From: Pseudeuparius sepicola
Taxonomy: Eukaryota; Arthropoda; Insecta; Coleoptera; Anthribidae
Direction of reading: 5' to 3'
Length of the DNA: 64,000 nucleotides
NCBI GenBank assembly: GCA_963920635.1
Contig: OY987305.1
Coordinates: 23,274,876 to 23,338,875 of the forward strand
Positions 37,017 through 48,854 of this stretch are shown here, one piece after another. The position numbers were made by a program, and so were the translations under genes. The notes beneath the pieces are model-generated. The model was not told the DNA's origin and ran no database searches. It worked only from the letters and a program-made list of their open reading frames with translations. Each line of letters opens with the position of its first letter. The stretch's first letter is position 1.

Positions 37017-38076
37017 CAGGATGTGCCAAAAAATATACCGACAATTTGTAAGGGGTGGTAGAGGACATGAAAGCATTTTTTTTTGTTTAATAACCCGGTT
37101 ACTTAACGATAGCTTTTATTGTGATTTTCTTGATAAACTGCAAGCCCAAAGGGGTGTAGTATATGAGAAATGAATCAGACAAAGCGGTGAGGAATAAACA
37201 ATAAAATTGCAGGAACAGTGACATTAAAAAGGTACCGCTTACGTAATATAGCTGGTTGGTTTTCTTGGCTGGAATGGAAGCTCTTCTTGAGATACACCTC
37301 ACCCTGCTCGAACTGGACGACTTCCTCTCTTGTACAACAGTCCCGTTGCAGCACGGCGCGTTATGATGGCCATAAATATTCTTACAACGTACTTTTTTTG
37401 TTTTTAAATGGAATGATGAAACAGCGTTTATCAAAAATAAATACGCATACGTTTCCTTCTTCCAATCGAGGAAACCAGTCTATTTTATTAAACGAAAACG
37501 TAACAAAACCTATGAACCGTTAGGGCTATAGAACAATAAAATGTTTTAGATCACACTCATATAACTAAATTAATTATCGATTTAGTTGGACACCAGTGTA
37601 TTTCGTTCAACATTTTTTGTTTCAACTACGCTTTTTGCTCAGAGAAAAAAATTATCGCAATAAACATTCCAAAGCTGCCAATTTTAAGACCGTAGTATTA
37701 TGACTTATTTACCTAGTTGGCATCAGAACATTGATTTTATTGATTTTTAATTCAAAATTTGTATTGAAAATGGATGATTATTTCTCATTTGAAGAACTTA
37801 CCGATATCCACGTTGCTTATGGTACAGCAAATTGTAACGTATGAAAAGCTGCACCATCATTTATTTTTATTTATCAATGAAACAAAGTCCTCATGAACAT
37901 TTTTTTGTAAATTAAATTAATTATTTATGATTGAAATGAACAAAATCCACCAAAACAATTTTTCTTTTTTTCCGTCGAAACGGCTCATTTTCGTGTTAAT
38001 TAAACAAAAAAGGTTTGTTTTCATGTCCCCTATTTCCATCCCTTAAAGTTTGTCGATATATTTTTGGGACACCCTG
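37017..38076. mobile_element. 1.06-kb foldback element
   Basis: TA then CAGGATGTGCCAAAAAATAT; right end ATATATTTTTGGGACACCCTG-like, then TA. Arms of at least 75 bp. Confidence 0.8.
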
Positions 38077-38152
38077 TACAGTTGCAGTGAAGAACCATGA
38101 TAAATGTTTCAAGCATAAATAACAAGCAATAACTTGATAACTGCTAGTTTTA

Positions 38153-39122
38153 CAGGGTGTTCCGTAAATATGTTTAAAAAATTGAACCGTGTATTGCTTG
38201 GAGTATTTTAGGAAGGTTGTTTCAGAAAAAAATCCAATTTGCCTAACCTTAACCCTTTTGTTCTTTCTATCACAACTTTTTTATCTGTAGTAAAGTTTTA
38301 GAGTTCCACTTGGATTTTGCACAAAATTTAAAATCTCTCAACATAGTTTACGGCAACATTAATGCAGAGAAAAAATTAAAACCTGAGATTTTTTGAGCTT
38401 CTGGGGATCACCCCTGCCCTGCTTAATTTGAAACTAATTTGTGAGATAATTTTACTTTTCCAAAAATCCCGTATGCCTTGAAAATGATGAAAAAACGAAT
38501 TTTCCACATCAGTAAAATGCCCTTTTTGTAGGTTTTACGACAATGTTATTAAGGAAACTTGTTCATTTTTCCCATTTTTTTAGAAAAGTGCGCTTTGTGG
38601 AGCTTTCACATCAAAATGTTATTAAGAAACTGAATAGGTGTGAAAAAATTCAAAAGCCAAGGTCGACTTTGATTTTTTCTGCTAAAAAATTAAAACGCAC
38701 AAAAATCAAAGTAGGCCTAGGCTTTTGAATTTTTTCACACCTATCCAGTTTTTCATTGTGAACAAGTTTTCTCAGTAACATTTTGATGTGAAAGCTACAC
38801 AAAGTGCACTTTTCTAAAAAAGTGGGAAAATGCCAAAAAAAAACAAAGTAGGCCTAGACTTTCGAAATTTCGCAAACCTACTCAGTTTTTCATTCTGGAC
38901 AAGTTTTCTTAATAACATTTTGTCGTAAAACCTACAAAAAGGTATTTTAATGATGTGGAAAATAAGTTTTTTCATCCAAGGCATACGTGATTTTTCGTAA
39001 GTAAAATTAAGTCACAAATTAGTTTCAAACCAAGCAGGGCTGATCCCAGATGCTCAAATTTCAACTAGAATTTTTTTTGTTATTTACACCTTATATTTTG
39101 AACTCAATCTGTGGAAACACTG
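38153..39122. mobile_element. 0.97-kb foldback element, nearly all palindrome
   Basis: TA then CAGGGTGTTCC at the left, GGAAACACTG then TA at the right. Inner arms share AGTAGGCCTAGGCTTTTGAA and related blocks, and one arm segment is present twice on the right side. The right TA abuts the TA of the next element, separated by no other base. Confidence 0.8.
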
Positions 39123-39126
39123 TATA

Positions 39127-40583
39127 CAGGATGAGTTTTTTCGATGCCCACTATGGGGATCTCTGAAACTAGCAGAGCTAGAACAAAGGTTAAATGGGGA
39201 AAGAATTGCAGTTTTGAATGTTCAATCTAATGCCCCTTTTGGATTTTTAAAAAGTTCGTGGCTCGCTAGTTATTTTGAAAAGAGTGATTTTTTGATATTT
39301 CATCAGGTCTTTGTAGCTCCGTTATTTCTGATTGTACAGAAAAACTATATAGACAAAAATTGTAGATAAATTTGGGCTTAATAAGATAATATAATCCAAT
39401 TTTTTATGTTGTTTGTGCTTTTTGAGATATGACATAAATTTGTGTTTTTTTAAATGTAAATCATAATTGGCTGTGGCCTTATCAAATCGGCCATTTTTTG
39501 AGCTTTCCAAAAATATAATACTCGGCATAGTTAGAATAACTGTGGCTAATTTTCTGATTTTTTTTTAAATTTTTACATAGTCAGCCATGGAATATTTTCA
39601 TAATTACGTTCTATTTTATAATAAGACATACTTCAAACTTTCAAATATTTTGTTTTAGGCTGGTATCAAAATGTAACAAAATAAAACAAAAAATATCATG
39701 ATGGAGCTCCACCACATAATTATTTGTCAGTAAGAAATTACCCAGATCAGCTCTATCCAAATAGTTGGAGAGGGAGAAATAGACCTATTTCCTGGCAGCC
39801 CCGATCCCCCGATCTGTCTGTTTTGGAATTTTTTCTGTGGGGAACAGTACAAAATAAAGTATGAGGCAATTGTTGAACTAAGAGCAGCTGTTTTAGAAGC
39901 AATTGCCAGTATTGACAGGCGCTCTCTAAGAAAGGCGACAAATTCAGTTTTAAAAAGATGCAATATTTGCAAAAATGATAATGGTGGATTGTTTGAACAC
40001 CTTTTTTATTTTAAAAGGTGACCTTTAAAATAATAATAATTTGAACTTGAATTTTTTTATTTTTGTTTTATTTTGTTACATTTTGTTACCAGCTGAAAAC
40101 AAAATATTAGAAAGTTTGAAGTATGTCTAATTATGACATAGAACGTAATTATGAAAATATTCCAGGCTGACTATGTGAAAATTAAAAAAAAAATAGAAAA
40201 TTAGCCATAGCTCTTTTATTTTTTATAATAACTATGCCCAGTATTATATCTTTGGAAAGCTCAAAAAATGGCCGATTTGATAAGGCCACAGCCAACTATG
40301 ATTTACATTTAAAAAAACACAAGTTTATGTCATATCTCAAAAATCACATACAACATAAAATATTATTAAGCCCAAAATTATCTACAATTTTTGTCTCTAC
40401 AGTTTTTCTTTATAATCGGAAATAACGGAGCTACAGAAATCTGATTAAATAGAAAAAAATATTTTTTTCCAAAATATCTAGTGAGCCATGAACTTTTTTA
40501 AAAATCCAAAAGGGGCATTTATCTTTGTTCTGGCTCTGCTAGTTTCCGAGATCCCCATAGTGGGCATCAAAAAACTCACCTTG
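39127..40583. mobile_element. 1.46-kb foldback element carrying a transposase fragment
   Basis: TA then CAGGATGAGTTTTTTCGATG on the left; CATCAAAAAACTCACCTTG then TA on the right. Arms 39127-39690 and 40050-40583. The loop (39697-40021) encodes a mariner-like transposase tail. Confidence 0.9.
39697..40021 (+). pseudogene. Tc1/mariner-superfamily transposase C-terminus
   Basis: The first frame gives HDGAPPHNYLSVRNY (second catalytic Asp), WRGRNRPISWQPRSPD (third catalytic Asp in RSPD) and FFLWGTVQNKV. After a frameshift near 39859 it continues as YEAIVELRAAVLEAIAS and ends CKNDNGGLFEHL. By my count 36 residues separate the two Asp. The paired-type N-terminus and first catalytic residue are gone. 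Such transposases cut at TA dinucleotides, in agreement with the TA flanks of this and sister elements. Confidence 0.85.
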
Positions 40584-40828
40584 TATAAAAAAAAACAAAA
40601 AATAATAAATTTTTTAATAGGTATAACGTTTTTAATAAACGCATTGAAAAAACGTGGGGCGCATGCAATAGATAATAATAATAATAATTTGATGCACGCA
40701 CGTAAGTCACTAACAGTTTATTGTAGGTATCTATTGCATTGCAAATACCTAATGTTTTCCAATGTCAGCTAGTCAGCTATTTTACTACACTCCTTACTAT
40801 TATCTATAGCACGCGCCCCACGTTTGTC

Positions 40829-41210
40829 GAATATACGGAAGCGTGGAAGGGCCACGTAGATTTTTTTAAATTCAGATTTTTTCTCAAAATGTGTACTTTA
40901 TTCTCAAAATATTTAGATTTTTCTTAAAATTAAAAGTTTTTTTTTACTTTTTTCTCGGAATTTTAAAATTCAGAGAATGACATTTTTCTCAACATTTTGA
41001 CTTTAGTCTCAGAATGTTGAGATTTTTTGAGAAAAAAGACTGAATTTTAAAATTCAGAGAAAAAGTCTGACTTTTAAAATTCGGAGAAAAAAGTCAAAAC
41101 TTTGAGAAAAATCAACCAAAATTTTGAGAATAAATTAAACATTTTAAGAAAAAAAACCTGAATTAAAAAAAAAATACTACGCGGCTCTTCTACGTTTCAG
41201 TACGAATCTT
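40829..41210. mobile_element. 380-bp foldback element with TTCTCAAAATTTTGA reiterations
   Basis: ACGGAAGCGTGGAAGGGCCA at the left pairs with its near-complement ending at 41210. The interior is many alternating forms of TTCTCA, TTTTGA and AAAATTCAGAG, so it folds in several registers. Confidence 0.75.
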
Positions 41211-41259
41211 TATGGGGGCTAGGATTATTTCATATTTGTGTTATAAAAAGCATTATCGT

Positions 41260-41393
41260 GGGGACTGCCGGGAGCGGGGCAGCAGGCAGTGGGCCAAATC
41301 GGCACAGGCGGTAGGCCGGGGGGCGCTCAGGCTAAGAGGGCGGGGGGGGGGGAAAGGGCATCGCTCCCCCGCCCCCACCTAGCTACGCCACTG
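41260..41393. mobile_element. hAT-type right end fragment
   Basis: GC-rich sequence ending TAGCTACGCCACTG at 41393, the same terminus as the hAT element at 13275-15731. The left end was not found. Confidence 0.55.
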
Positions 41394-41843
41394 AGTAAAT
41401 ATGTAGAATATAATATGGCAATTGTTTTTGTTGTTGAAAGTCCTAAAATGCACCAAACAATACGTGGTTCAATTTTTAGACCTAGTCCAGTAGCACCCTG
41501 TAGAGCAACGCAAATATTTGACTTGCTCAGACTTTTGCGGTATCCCAACTCAAAAACGATCGAGCAGCGCTTTTTCTGGATATTAAAAAACTAGTTTTTG
41601 AATATGGAGCTCTCTGTCTATTAATGGATCCATTTAATCACATTATACGAGTATCTGTTACAGTCAGGAATGTAAAACATACCAAATTTTTTGTATATGC
41701 AGAGATTTTCTATAGAAGCGACTTTGCCACGAAACCATGTCAGATTGTAGCAAACCTCGGTCGTGTAGGTTTTAAATAGCTTCAATTGTTTATTATTTGT
41801 TGACTAGCGAGAATAAATAACGGGTGTTGATATTTCTGATATA

Positions 41844-43339
41844 GTGGAGCGAAATCGGGCTAAAAAGTCGCTCCGTTCTCGAAACATTTTTTTGAGGGTA
41901 GAACTAAGAGTCCTTTTTTATTTCGGAAAAACTGTCAAAATTGGCAATTTACGGAAATTGTGTTTTTTACGTTTCCATCGTCATATCTTTGAGAATAGTG
42001 GAGCTATCGACTCGATTTTCTTTAAAATTGATTTTTTTAACATATGAGCGCTTACAACGAATGCCATATTGTTGTTGTCCAATATTGTTTATTAACCACT
42101 TTAAATAGCAGCAAAATTGCAAGGTTATTTGTAATGAAATTTTCACTAAGCGAGAAACTTGTTAATTTGTGGAAGTTTTTATATACCTACATGCTGCTAG
42201 GGAAATGTGCCCAAAACATGAAACAAGTTTTTCGTAAAAAAAATTACCTATAGCGCCTATAGTTTTTGAACTGTCATTTTTTTTGTGGCGGGCGCTACTC
42301 ACGTGGAACGCAAAATTAATCCCTTGCGTGAGAATATCCACGCGTGGCAGGCGTGTGTCAACAACTAACAACTAATGCGTAGTTTACATGCGCAAGTGAA
42401 ACTATTACAAGTATAAAAATATCTTAGAGTACTTCCTAATAGTTTGCCAATGTAAACCCTCTCAGGGAGAACTCTCTGCTATAAAAGAGTAGGTACGTCT
42501 CTGGGAGCATTTACATAAACTATTTGGAACTACTCTTAGATATACGGCTTGTGATAATTTTACCTCTCCGTGTAGCATGTAGACTATTCTATAACAGATC
42601 GCTGGTAAAATAAATTGATAATTTTAGACCAAATAATGTGGGTTCAAGCAGACCAATAAAATAAAATAAGAAATAAAATAACCAAAATGGTTAATTTTTG
42701 GCAATTTTTGAGCAGTAATTACAGTTGCCGCAGGTGAACAAACAACCACCTGCTTATTTTATTTATCATACAGATACAGTTGCAATTTTTAGTATTACAG
42801 TTTTTGTCGAAACAAAAACGCTTAAACAACGCTTAACAACAAAAAATGCAAAGTTCAAAAACTATAGGCGCTATAGGTAATTTTTTTACCAAGAACTTCT
42901 TTCATGTTGTGGGCACATTTCTCTCGCAGCATGTAGATAAAAAATTCCACAAACAAAAAAGTTTCTCGCTTAGTGAACATTTCATTACACTTTTTATAAC
43001 CTTGCAATTTTGTTGCTATTTAAAGTGGTTAATAAACAATATTGGACAACAACAATGGCATTCGTTGTAAGCGCTCATATTATGTTAGCTTCAATTTAAA
43101 AAAAAATATATAGCTCCACTACTCTTAAAGATATGACGATGGAAACGTAAAAAAACACAATTTCCGTAAATTGCCAATTTTGACAGTTTTTCCGAAATAA
43201 AAATGGTCTCGACCACAAAAAAATTTCGTAAATCGCCATTTCGTATACAGAGTGATGTACTTAACAACACCTATAGGGTCTGATCTAGTTCTACCTTGAA
43301 AAAAATTTTTGACGACTTTTTAGCTCGATTTCGCTCCAC
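41844..43339. mobile_element. 1.50-kb foldback element with GTGGAGCGAAAT ends
   Basis: TA then GTGGAGCGAAATCGGGCTAA; right end TTAGCTCGATTTCGCTCCAC then TA. Arms are about 440-500 bp, sharing CTATAGGCGC and GCGCTTACAACGAATGCCAT. The loop (about 42290-42840) contains a second inverted pair around 42385-42475 and 42495-42560. Open frames in the arms mirror each other. Confidence 0.85.
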
Positions 43340-44446
43340 TAATAGGTTCTTTTGCAATTTAATTTTTCGGTTTCGGTTTGCTCGGATACCAGATTTTTTT
43401 ATGCGGTTTACTCACACAACCGTCCGCCTAGGGTACCCAAGTAACATTTAAAGTTGCATAAAACACGTGAAGACGTTGTTGCGACCAAAAATACAACTTG
43501 TCTATAGACGTATCGTCCTTTTTACAACTCCTTTATGACTGAATATGGACGGTTGAAAACGAGTTTTCATGACTTTTCATACAACTTTTATCTGACTTAA
43601 TTGGATATGACTTTTATAAGTCCATTAGGTCGTGTAAATTCAAAGATACCTTAACGTCATAAAGAAGTAGCTCTAAAGTTGTGAAGATCTCTATTATAAT
43701 ACCTTCCTATTACCAATTGGTCGTAAATATGGAACGTAGTGTTATATTGTGCAGTGTTTGCTTGTAATACAAAGACATTTCATTCTGTCTCGGCCGTAAG
43801 TGGCAAAAACGAAATTATACGTTGGTGATATTATGCAATAAAATATCTCGGTTTTTGACAATTGTACTCAACAGAACCTATTGAGAATTTTTATTTACTG
43901 TGGAAATTATAATATAGCTCGAAAATTTACAACGCGCCTTTAAAATAATGAAAATTAAAGGAAATGAAAGAAAAAATGTAAAATATGAACGTGCTTTCAA
44001 TTAAAATTTAAAGTGCTTCAGTTGTACAGGATAGTTCGATATGTCGAAAATACATGTTTTCCACTCAAATTTCTATGATTTGTGCCCACAAATTAAATTC
44101 GAAGTTTTGCCACTTTCGTAAGACAAACATGGTTGTCCTATTTAACTGAATTTCTGATGGTAAACATGGCCGACGGTGCTTATATGCATTAAAATATTGG
44201 GAGCGCCACATGAACCCTAAAATGGTTTCTGAAAATACATGGCGTTTAAAAAAACTTCTTTAATCGTTGTGAAGCGGATATAATATGCAATGGTTTTCAT
44301 TTTTTTACGTTGGACGCTCAGTGAACCTACAAATAAATTATGTGCCACGTGGACTCTTAAATAAATTCTCGAAATACAGGGCGTATATGGCCGGACGCCG
44401 CGTGAGAACGTTTTTAGACTGGACGCCCAGTGATGCTCTATATAAA

Positions 44447-44465
44447 TATATATATATATATATAT
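44447..44465. repeat. (TA)n tract
   Basis: About nine TA units at the right edge of the composite element 35900-44445. Confidence 0.9.
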
Positions 44466-44700
44466 TGCAAAACAAAGAGCTGCTTATTTCCTTTTTATGA
44501 AGGGAGATGTATCCAAGCCAGCTTAATATAAAACATTATTTATAAGGAATTAATATTCTTTTAAATTATTTTATTATTAATATAAATTAAGTTATATTAT
44601 CCGATTCTTGTGTTCTACAACCAGTACTTTCGTTATTAGAAATCATCGTTCAAGGACGCACACAAGACTTTCCTTTATAGAGTGTGTATTATGTGGGTAC
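44463..44700 (+). repeat. Interspersed repeat (empty copy)
   Basis: Paralogue of 26835-28345 without the 1.29-kb insertion and without the 28346-28505 insertion. It is the reference for both borders. Confidence 0.8.
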
Positions 44701-45016
44701 TATGTATTCGCATATATTTTGTTCAGTGTTTTTGGCTTTCAGAGGTGGTCTCTTATCAACATCGGTTGTGTAGGTGGCACCAATATGAGGATACAAGATA
44801 GCACGATATGACCAAGAGTTCTTTACCACGTTGTAAAAATCTGGGGCCCAATTCTACAACATCCCTACTACCCATATTTTGATAAATAGTCTAAATAAGT
44901 CTCTGATCTCCCACTGTATTTTATAGCTTTTTGATATAATCTACGAATTATTTATATTGCTCCAATTCTTATCCTGGTGTTTCCAATGCCTTTATAGGTT
45001 TTCGCGCAAATTTAAT

Positions 45017-45289
45017 ATAAGAGAGATATGATTGTTTAAAATTTTTTACTAAATTAAGAACATGTCAACTTATTGATTGTTAGTGCGATGAGCCAACATT
45101 TTTTGATTTCCTTACTAAAATTCATTGAAAATTATTAAACAACTGTATGTTAATGCAGTGTCAGTTGATGGAATAAGAAAACAAATGCTCAAGGTTTGTT
45201 TACATAGAGTGAAACTCTGTTTACCAACAGGCTAATAACAATTTTTAAATATAAAATGGTAAACAATTTAAACAATCACATCTCTCTTA
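45017..45289. mobile_element. 273-bp MITE with TAAGAGAGATRTGATTG ends
   Basis: Left TAAGAGAGATATGATTGTTT and right AAACAATCACATCTCTCTTA are inverted repeats. The loop is non-coding. Confidence 0.75.
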
Positions 45290-45744
45290 TTATTTGACTT
45301 TTATTAAGGTGTTTTAGAGTTACAAGACCTTAAACACCCTGTATAATTTTCATTTGGGATGTATTTGCTTTATCGACGTTTCCGCCAATAGCATTTTTAT
45401 TTCAACTTAAAATAGGAGCTCGCGGGCATATTTTTGTATAAGACTGCCGAAATGTAAAGATGAAACACTAAATTCCGAGACATAGATGCACCCTCATGTT
45501 CAACTAGGGCATGAAGCAATAGATGGACGTATTGTTCGATTAAATCAGAAATCCATTAAGTTAGAATGCCGCTGAATTGTACCCGGTGAATCAACCTACA
45601 TTCTATTTGATACGTCAACATCAAGCATGGCACATGGGTGTCCCATTGATATTGGTACAAAGAGCAACTGCCAAAATATTATGATTGAGCTTACGAGATA
45701 CCGGTAAAATCTCATTGGTTACTGACATACAGATGAATTTTTTT

Positions 45745-46360
45745 TTAATAATTGGATTATGGCTACATCTCCTAAGTTAATCAAGCCCCTGAACTCAAAT
45801 ATGACACTATTGTGTCTCTGGGGATGGAGAATAAGCTGAAGATGTCACTTTCTAGATATCTCACAGAGGGCGCCACTTGCGCTCTCTTTGGCTATTACTC
45901 GTAACCTTTTTAAGGTTGTCTTTTTGATCTTGCAGGATAATCAGTTTAGTCCATATTTTCATTTTACAATTAATTAAAGTGTTATCAAGATAAAATCAAC
46001 TGTGTGCCCCAAACACCCGTTAACTCCAAAATTCGAAAAATAAAATTTTCGCCTACCGCATTTAGATGTTACAGATAATTGTACATACAAAGTGAAGGGA
46101 AAAAACACTAAATGGGCGTTGTGTAAAACATCATTAGTGTTTTTGAAAGAAGGAGTCAAAATTTTGTCGAGTTCAATCCGTTTCAGTTCTTCCGCAGTGT
46201 CATATTTCAGTTCAGGAGCTTGCTTATTTTGGGGTATGTGTACCTACCCATAATAATTCAAAACAGGAAGTTTGACCGGTAGTTGTTAAACTCAATCCTA
46301 ATATTTAGCAAAAAATATATGCAGTTGCTCTATATACCATTGTTAATGGGACACCCTGAA
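45745..46360. mobile_element. Diverged half of the 16166-17294 foldback family
   Basis: GGCTACATCTCC, GGGGATGGAGAATAAGCTGA and CAGAGGGCGCCACTTGCGCT recur here as in the 16.2-kb element. The right end reads GGGACACCCTG at 46349-46359. The left terminus is lost. Confidence 0.7.
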
Positions 46361-47042
46361 TATAGTCTTGACCTGGCAAGTTTTTTTCACAATTGTTCGA
46401 CACATGCGCCTTACCCAAATGTTTGACACGTGCTCTACTGAAAAAGAGTTGGTCAAGAAAATTTTCGGATGGATCAAAATAGTTAATCGATTTGTGTCCG
46501 TAAAAAGACTTCCTAAAATTCAATTTACGCGCCACTGTAAAAGTAAGAGTAAATGTACTTAAATTATATAAAATTAAAGCGGTATGAAGAAGATTACAAA
46601 AAGAAGAGTCAGCAAGCACTTAAAAAAAGTAACATGATACACGTGTTCCGTGCTAATAATTGGGAAACATATCAGTTGCTAATTATTTAGACTGCATGTT
46701 TTTCTCGAGGTCGAGGCAGACCGCACGCACATAGTCTTTTAGAAAAACACCGCTGATTGCCAAGAGCGTTGGACAAATTGTGGATTCACGGTATTGCTCC
46801 GTAATAGCTTTATCTGCGTGATTTACTAATTGTCCTACACTTGATGGGATTACTACGGTTTTCTAGAGTTTTACGTAGTACTTAAGCGAATGCTATCCTA
46901 GTTCTATCGGGAAAAGTCAAGTCGACCCTAGCCGCAAATGGCAACGAAGACAAAATAATAGTAATTGCCCCTTGGCCCCCTCCCCCGCTGAAACATTCAG
47001 ATACTTCTGGGGTACTCCTAGTTTGGAGTATTGTGAGGGTAA

Positions 47043-47142
47043 GACTTATTATTATTATCATCGTTATCATTATCGTTATCTTTATCGCTATCGTTATCGT
47101 AATCTTTATCTTTATCATCATCATCATCATTATTATCGACTT
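47043..47142. repeat. (TTATCG/TTATC/ATC)n microsatellite
   Basis: A hundred bases of interrupted TTATTATCATCG-type triplet and hexamer repeats. Long open frames across it are artefacts. Confidence 0.85.
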
Positions 47143-47644
47143 AGCCAAAAGGCATTCGCACTTCCTCTACGGGAAACATTCACTCAGATCCCGGGTATCA
47201 GGGATACCACAAGGATATGTTTTGGACGAGACCCTTGTCGAGACTAGCGGAAAACTACCCGTTAGCCCTTTCTCAGCGGTTCGAAAAAATTATGGGGTAA
47301 ATACAACGAAATGACGCGAAGATTCTAACTTTTTGAAAACCATTATATTATCTGACAAAAGACAATAGGTAATAATATTAGTAGTAATGAAAATCTTTCT
47401 ATGTCTTCAACATTCTCCCACCTGAGAAACGTGTTACAAACACGATTTTCACTAATTATTAAAGATACATTCCGGAGATTGAAGCATAAGAAAATATAAA
47501 ATTATGACTCTTCCGACTTCTTGACTTTCTTTTAACTATACGGTCGTCGATGAAACTCTTGAACTTGGTCCACTTACTCCCGCACAACCACTATCACAAA
47601 GTTTGTTGTGGTAGCCGACGACACCCTCACCGCGATGTTCATTC

Positions 47645-48430
47645 TGCTTGCTGAAATCAACACCCTCCAACGGGTAGAGCCGTTGAACTGGCGTCAACAG
47701 CTGCCCACGCCATGTAATCAGTCACACCAGTCGAACCTCGTTATGTCGCCCAGGTAAAACTCGACGACTCGTCCAAGTGGTCAATTCAAACGCTTGTCAT
47801 TGTCGTTACCAAGAAGAACCCAGGGAGATTTTTCTCCGCGGTTTCTTGTTAGACCATGACTTTAGCTGCCCCAGGTACTCACTGCGGAAGCGTCGACATA
47901 GATCTTCTCTCCTCTTCTGTTTGTGACGTAATTTACGACAGAGATATTTTCTGTCAACTTCATCGCAGTCAGGTAGACCAGATTCCACCTGATCTCGCAG
48001 GAACATAGATGGTGTCAAGGGAACTACCTCAGTTGTATCTTCTGACATATAACAGCCTCGCAGTCACGCAACAATGTTTGAAGATCTTCATAGCTGAGTA
48101 AAGCTCGACCCAGCATCTTCCGTAACAACTGCTTCAGAACACCAACTAGGCGTTCCCAAAATCCTCCCCACCATGGAGAATTAGGAGGGTTGAATCGCCA
48201 GATAATACGATCCACAGTAGTCTCTCGAACGATTTCGTCCCAATTCAAAGAATGTAACGCGTTCGCGGTTCCCCGAAAATTACTACCGTTATCACTATAG
48301 ATAGTTCGCGGTCTCCCCCGTCTTGCCACAAATCTCCATAACGCCCGCATAAACGCATGCGTGGTTAAAGCCGCTGTCAATTCAAAATGGACTGCTCGAC
48401 AAATAGCCCACGTACTTGAAAAAAAAAACA
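47645..48430 (-). pseudogene. BEL/Pao pol: integrase and C-terminal domain, 5' truncated
   Basis: Minus-strand reading begins abruptly at WAICRAVHFELTAALTTHAF, in the integrase core. It continues with IYSDNGSNFRG (second acidic residue) and PNSPWWGGFWERLVG (Glu of the DDE triad). After a frameshift near 48040 comes SEDTTEVVPLTPSMFLR, the C-terminal domain that follows integrase in BEL/Pao Pol. Out of frame further on, RVVLPGR, NEVRLV and PVQRLYPLE-type words end at about 47645. The 5' part is cut at 48430. The 3' LTR would lie below 47640 but was not delimited. Confidence 0.85.
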
Positions 48431-48850
48431 TTAATAAAATTAAAAAAATTCACTTTCAGTTAAAAAAATACGATGTAGAGGTTGTACCAAAAAATTGGAA
48501 ATAATTATTTTATACCAGCAAAATGTATACAAGACCAAAAAATGTAATGGGTACGGCTGTTCTATTTTATACACACTAGCTGTTTCAGTTCTCCTTGTTT
48601 GGAAAAAATTCTAGGGGTTGTTATTTTTTTTAAGTACCGGTTGCCTCAACCTTATTCCAAAGAAAATATTTTTTAGTCTCCCCAGAAGAAAGCAGATAAT
48701 GACGATATTTTTTATACCGATTGATCCAAAAATATATAAGGTTAAGAATAAACATTGGTAGGCAAACGCGGCTCTACTGACAAGACAAAAACACCTTAGT
48801 CGACAAATAATGGTCAATAAGAAGGGCGCGTGATTCCACTGCGATATCAG
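48431..48850. other. No gene recognised
   Basis: AT-rich spacer between the BEL truncation and the PolB remnant. A long minus-strand open frame (48611-49084) is the shadow of the PolB remnant and unrelated DNA. Confidence 0.5.
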
Positions 48851-48854
48851 TTCG

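Larger units (their letters stand above)
35900..44445. mobile_element. Composite element with GGACGCCGAGTGA terminal motifs, bounded by (TA)n
   Basis: The left end (35908-35972) has inverted copies of a GGACGCYSRGTGA motif, and the right end (44313-44436) has three direct copies. The outermost halves match: GGACGCTCGGTGATGC (left, inverted) versus GGACGCCCAGTGATGC (right), each then running into (TA)n. A hairpin CACCCGGCG...CGCCGGGTG lies at 35958-35989. The 8.5-kb body is filled with nested TA-flanked elements listed separately. The composite may be a short element expanded by insertions. Confidence 0.55.

Noticed and set aside
46882..47314. Overlapping open frames rich in Ile/Tyr/Arg
   Set aside because: Translation of a TTATCG-type microsatellite.
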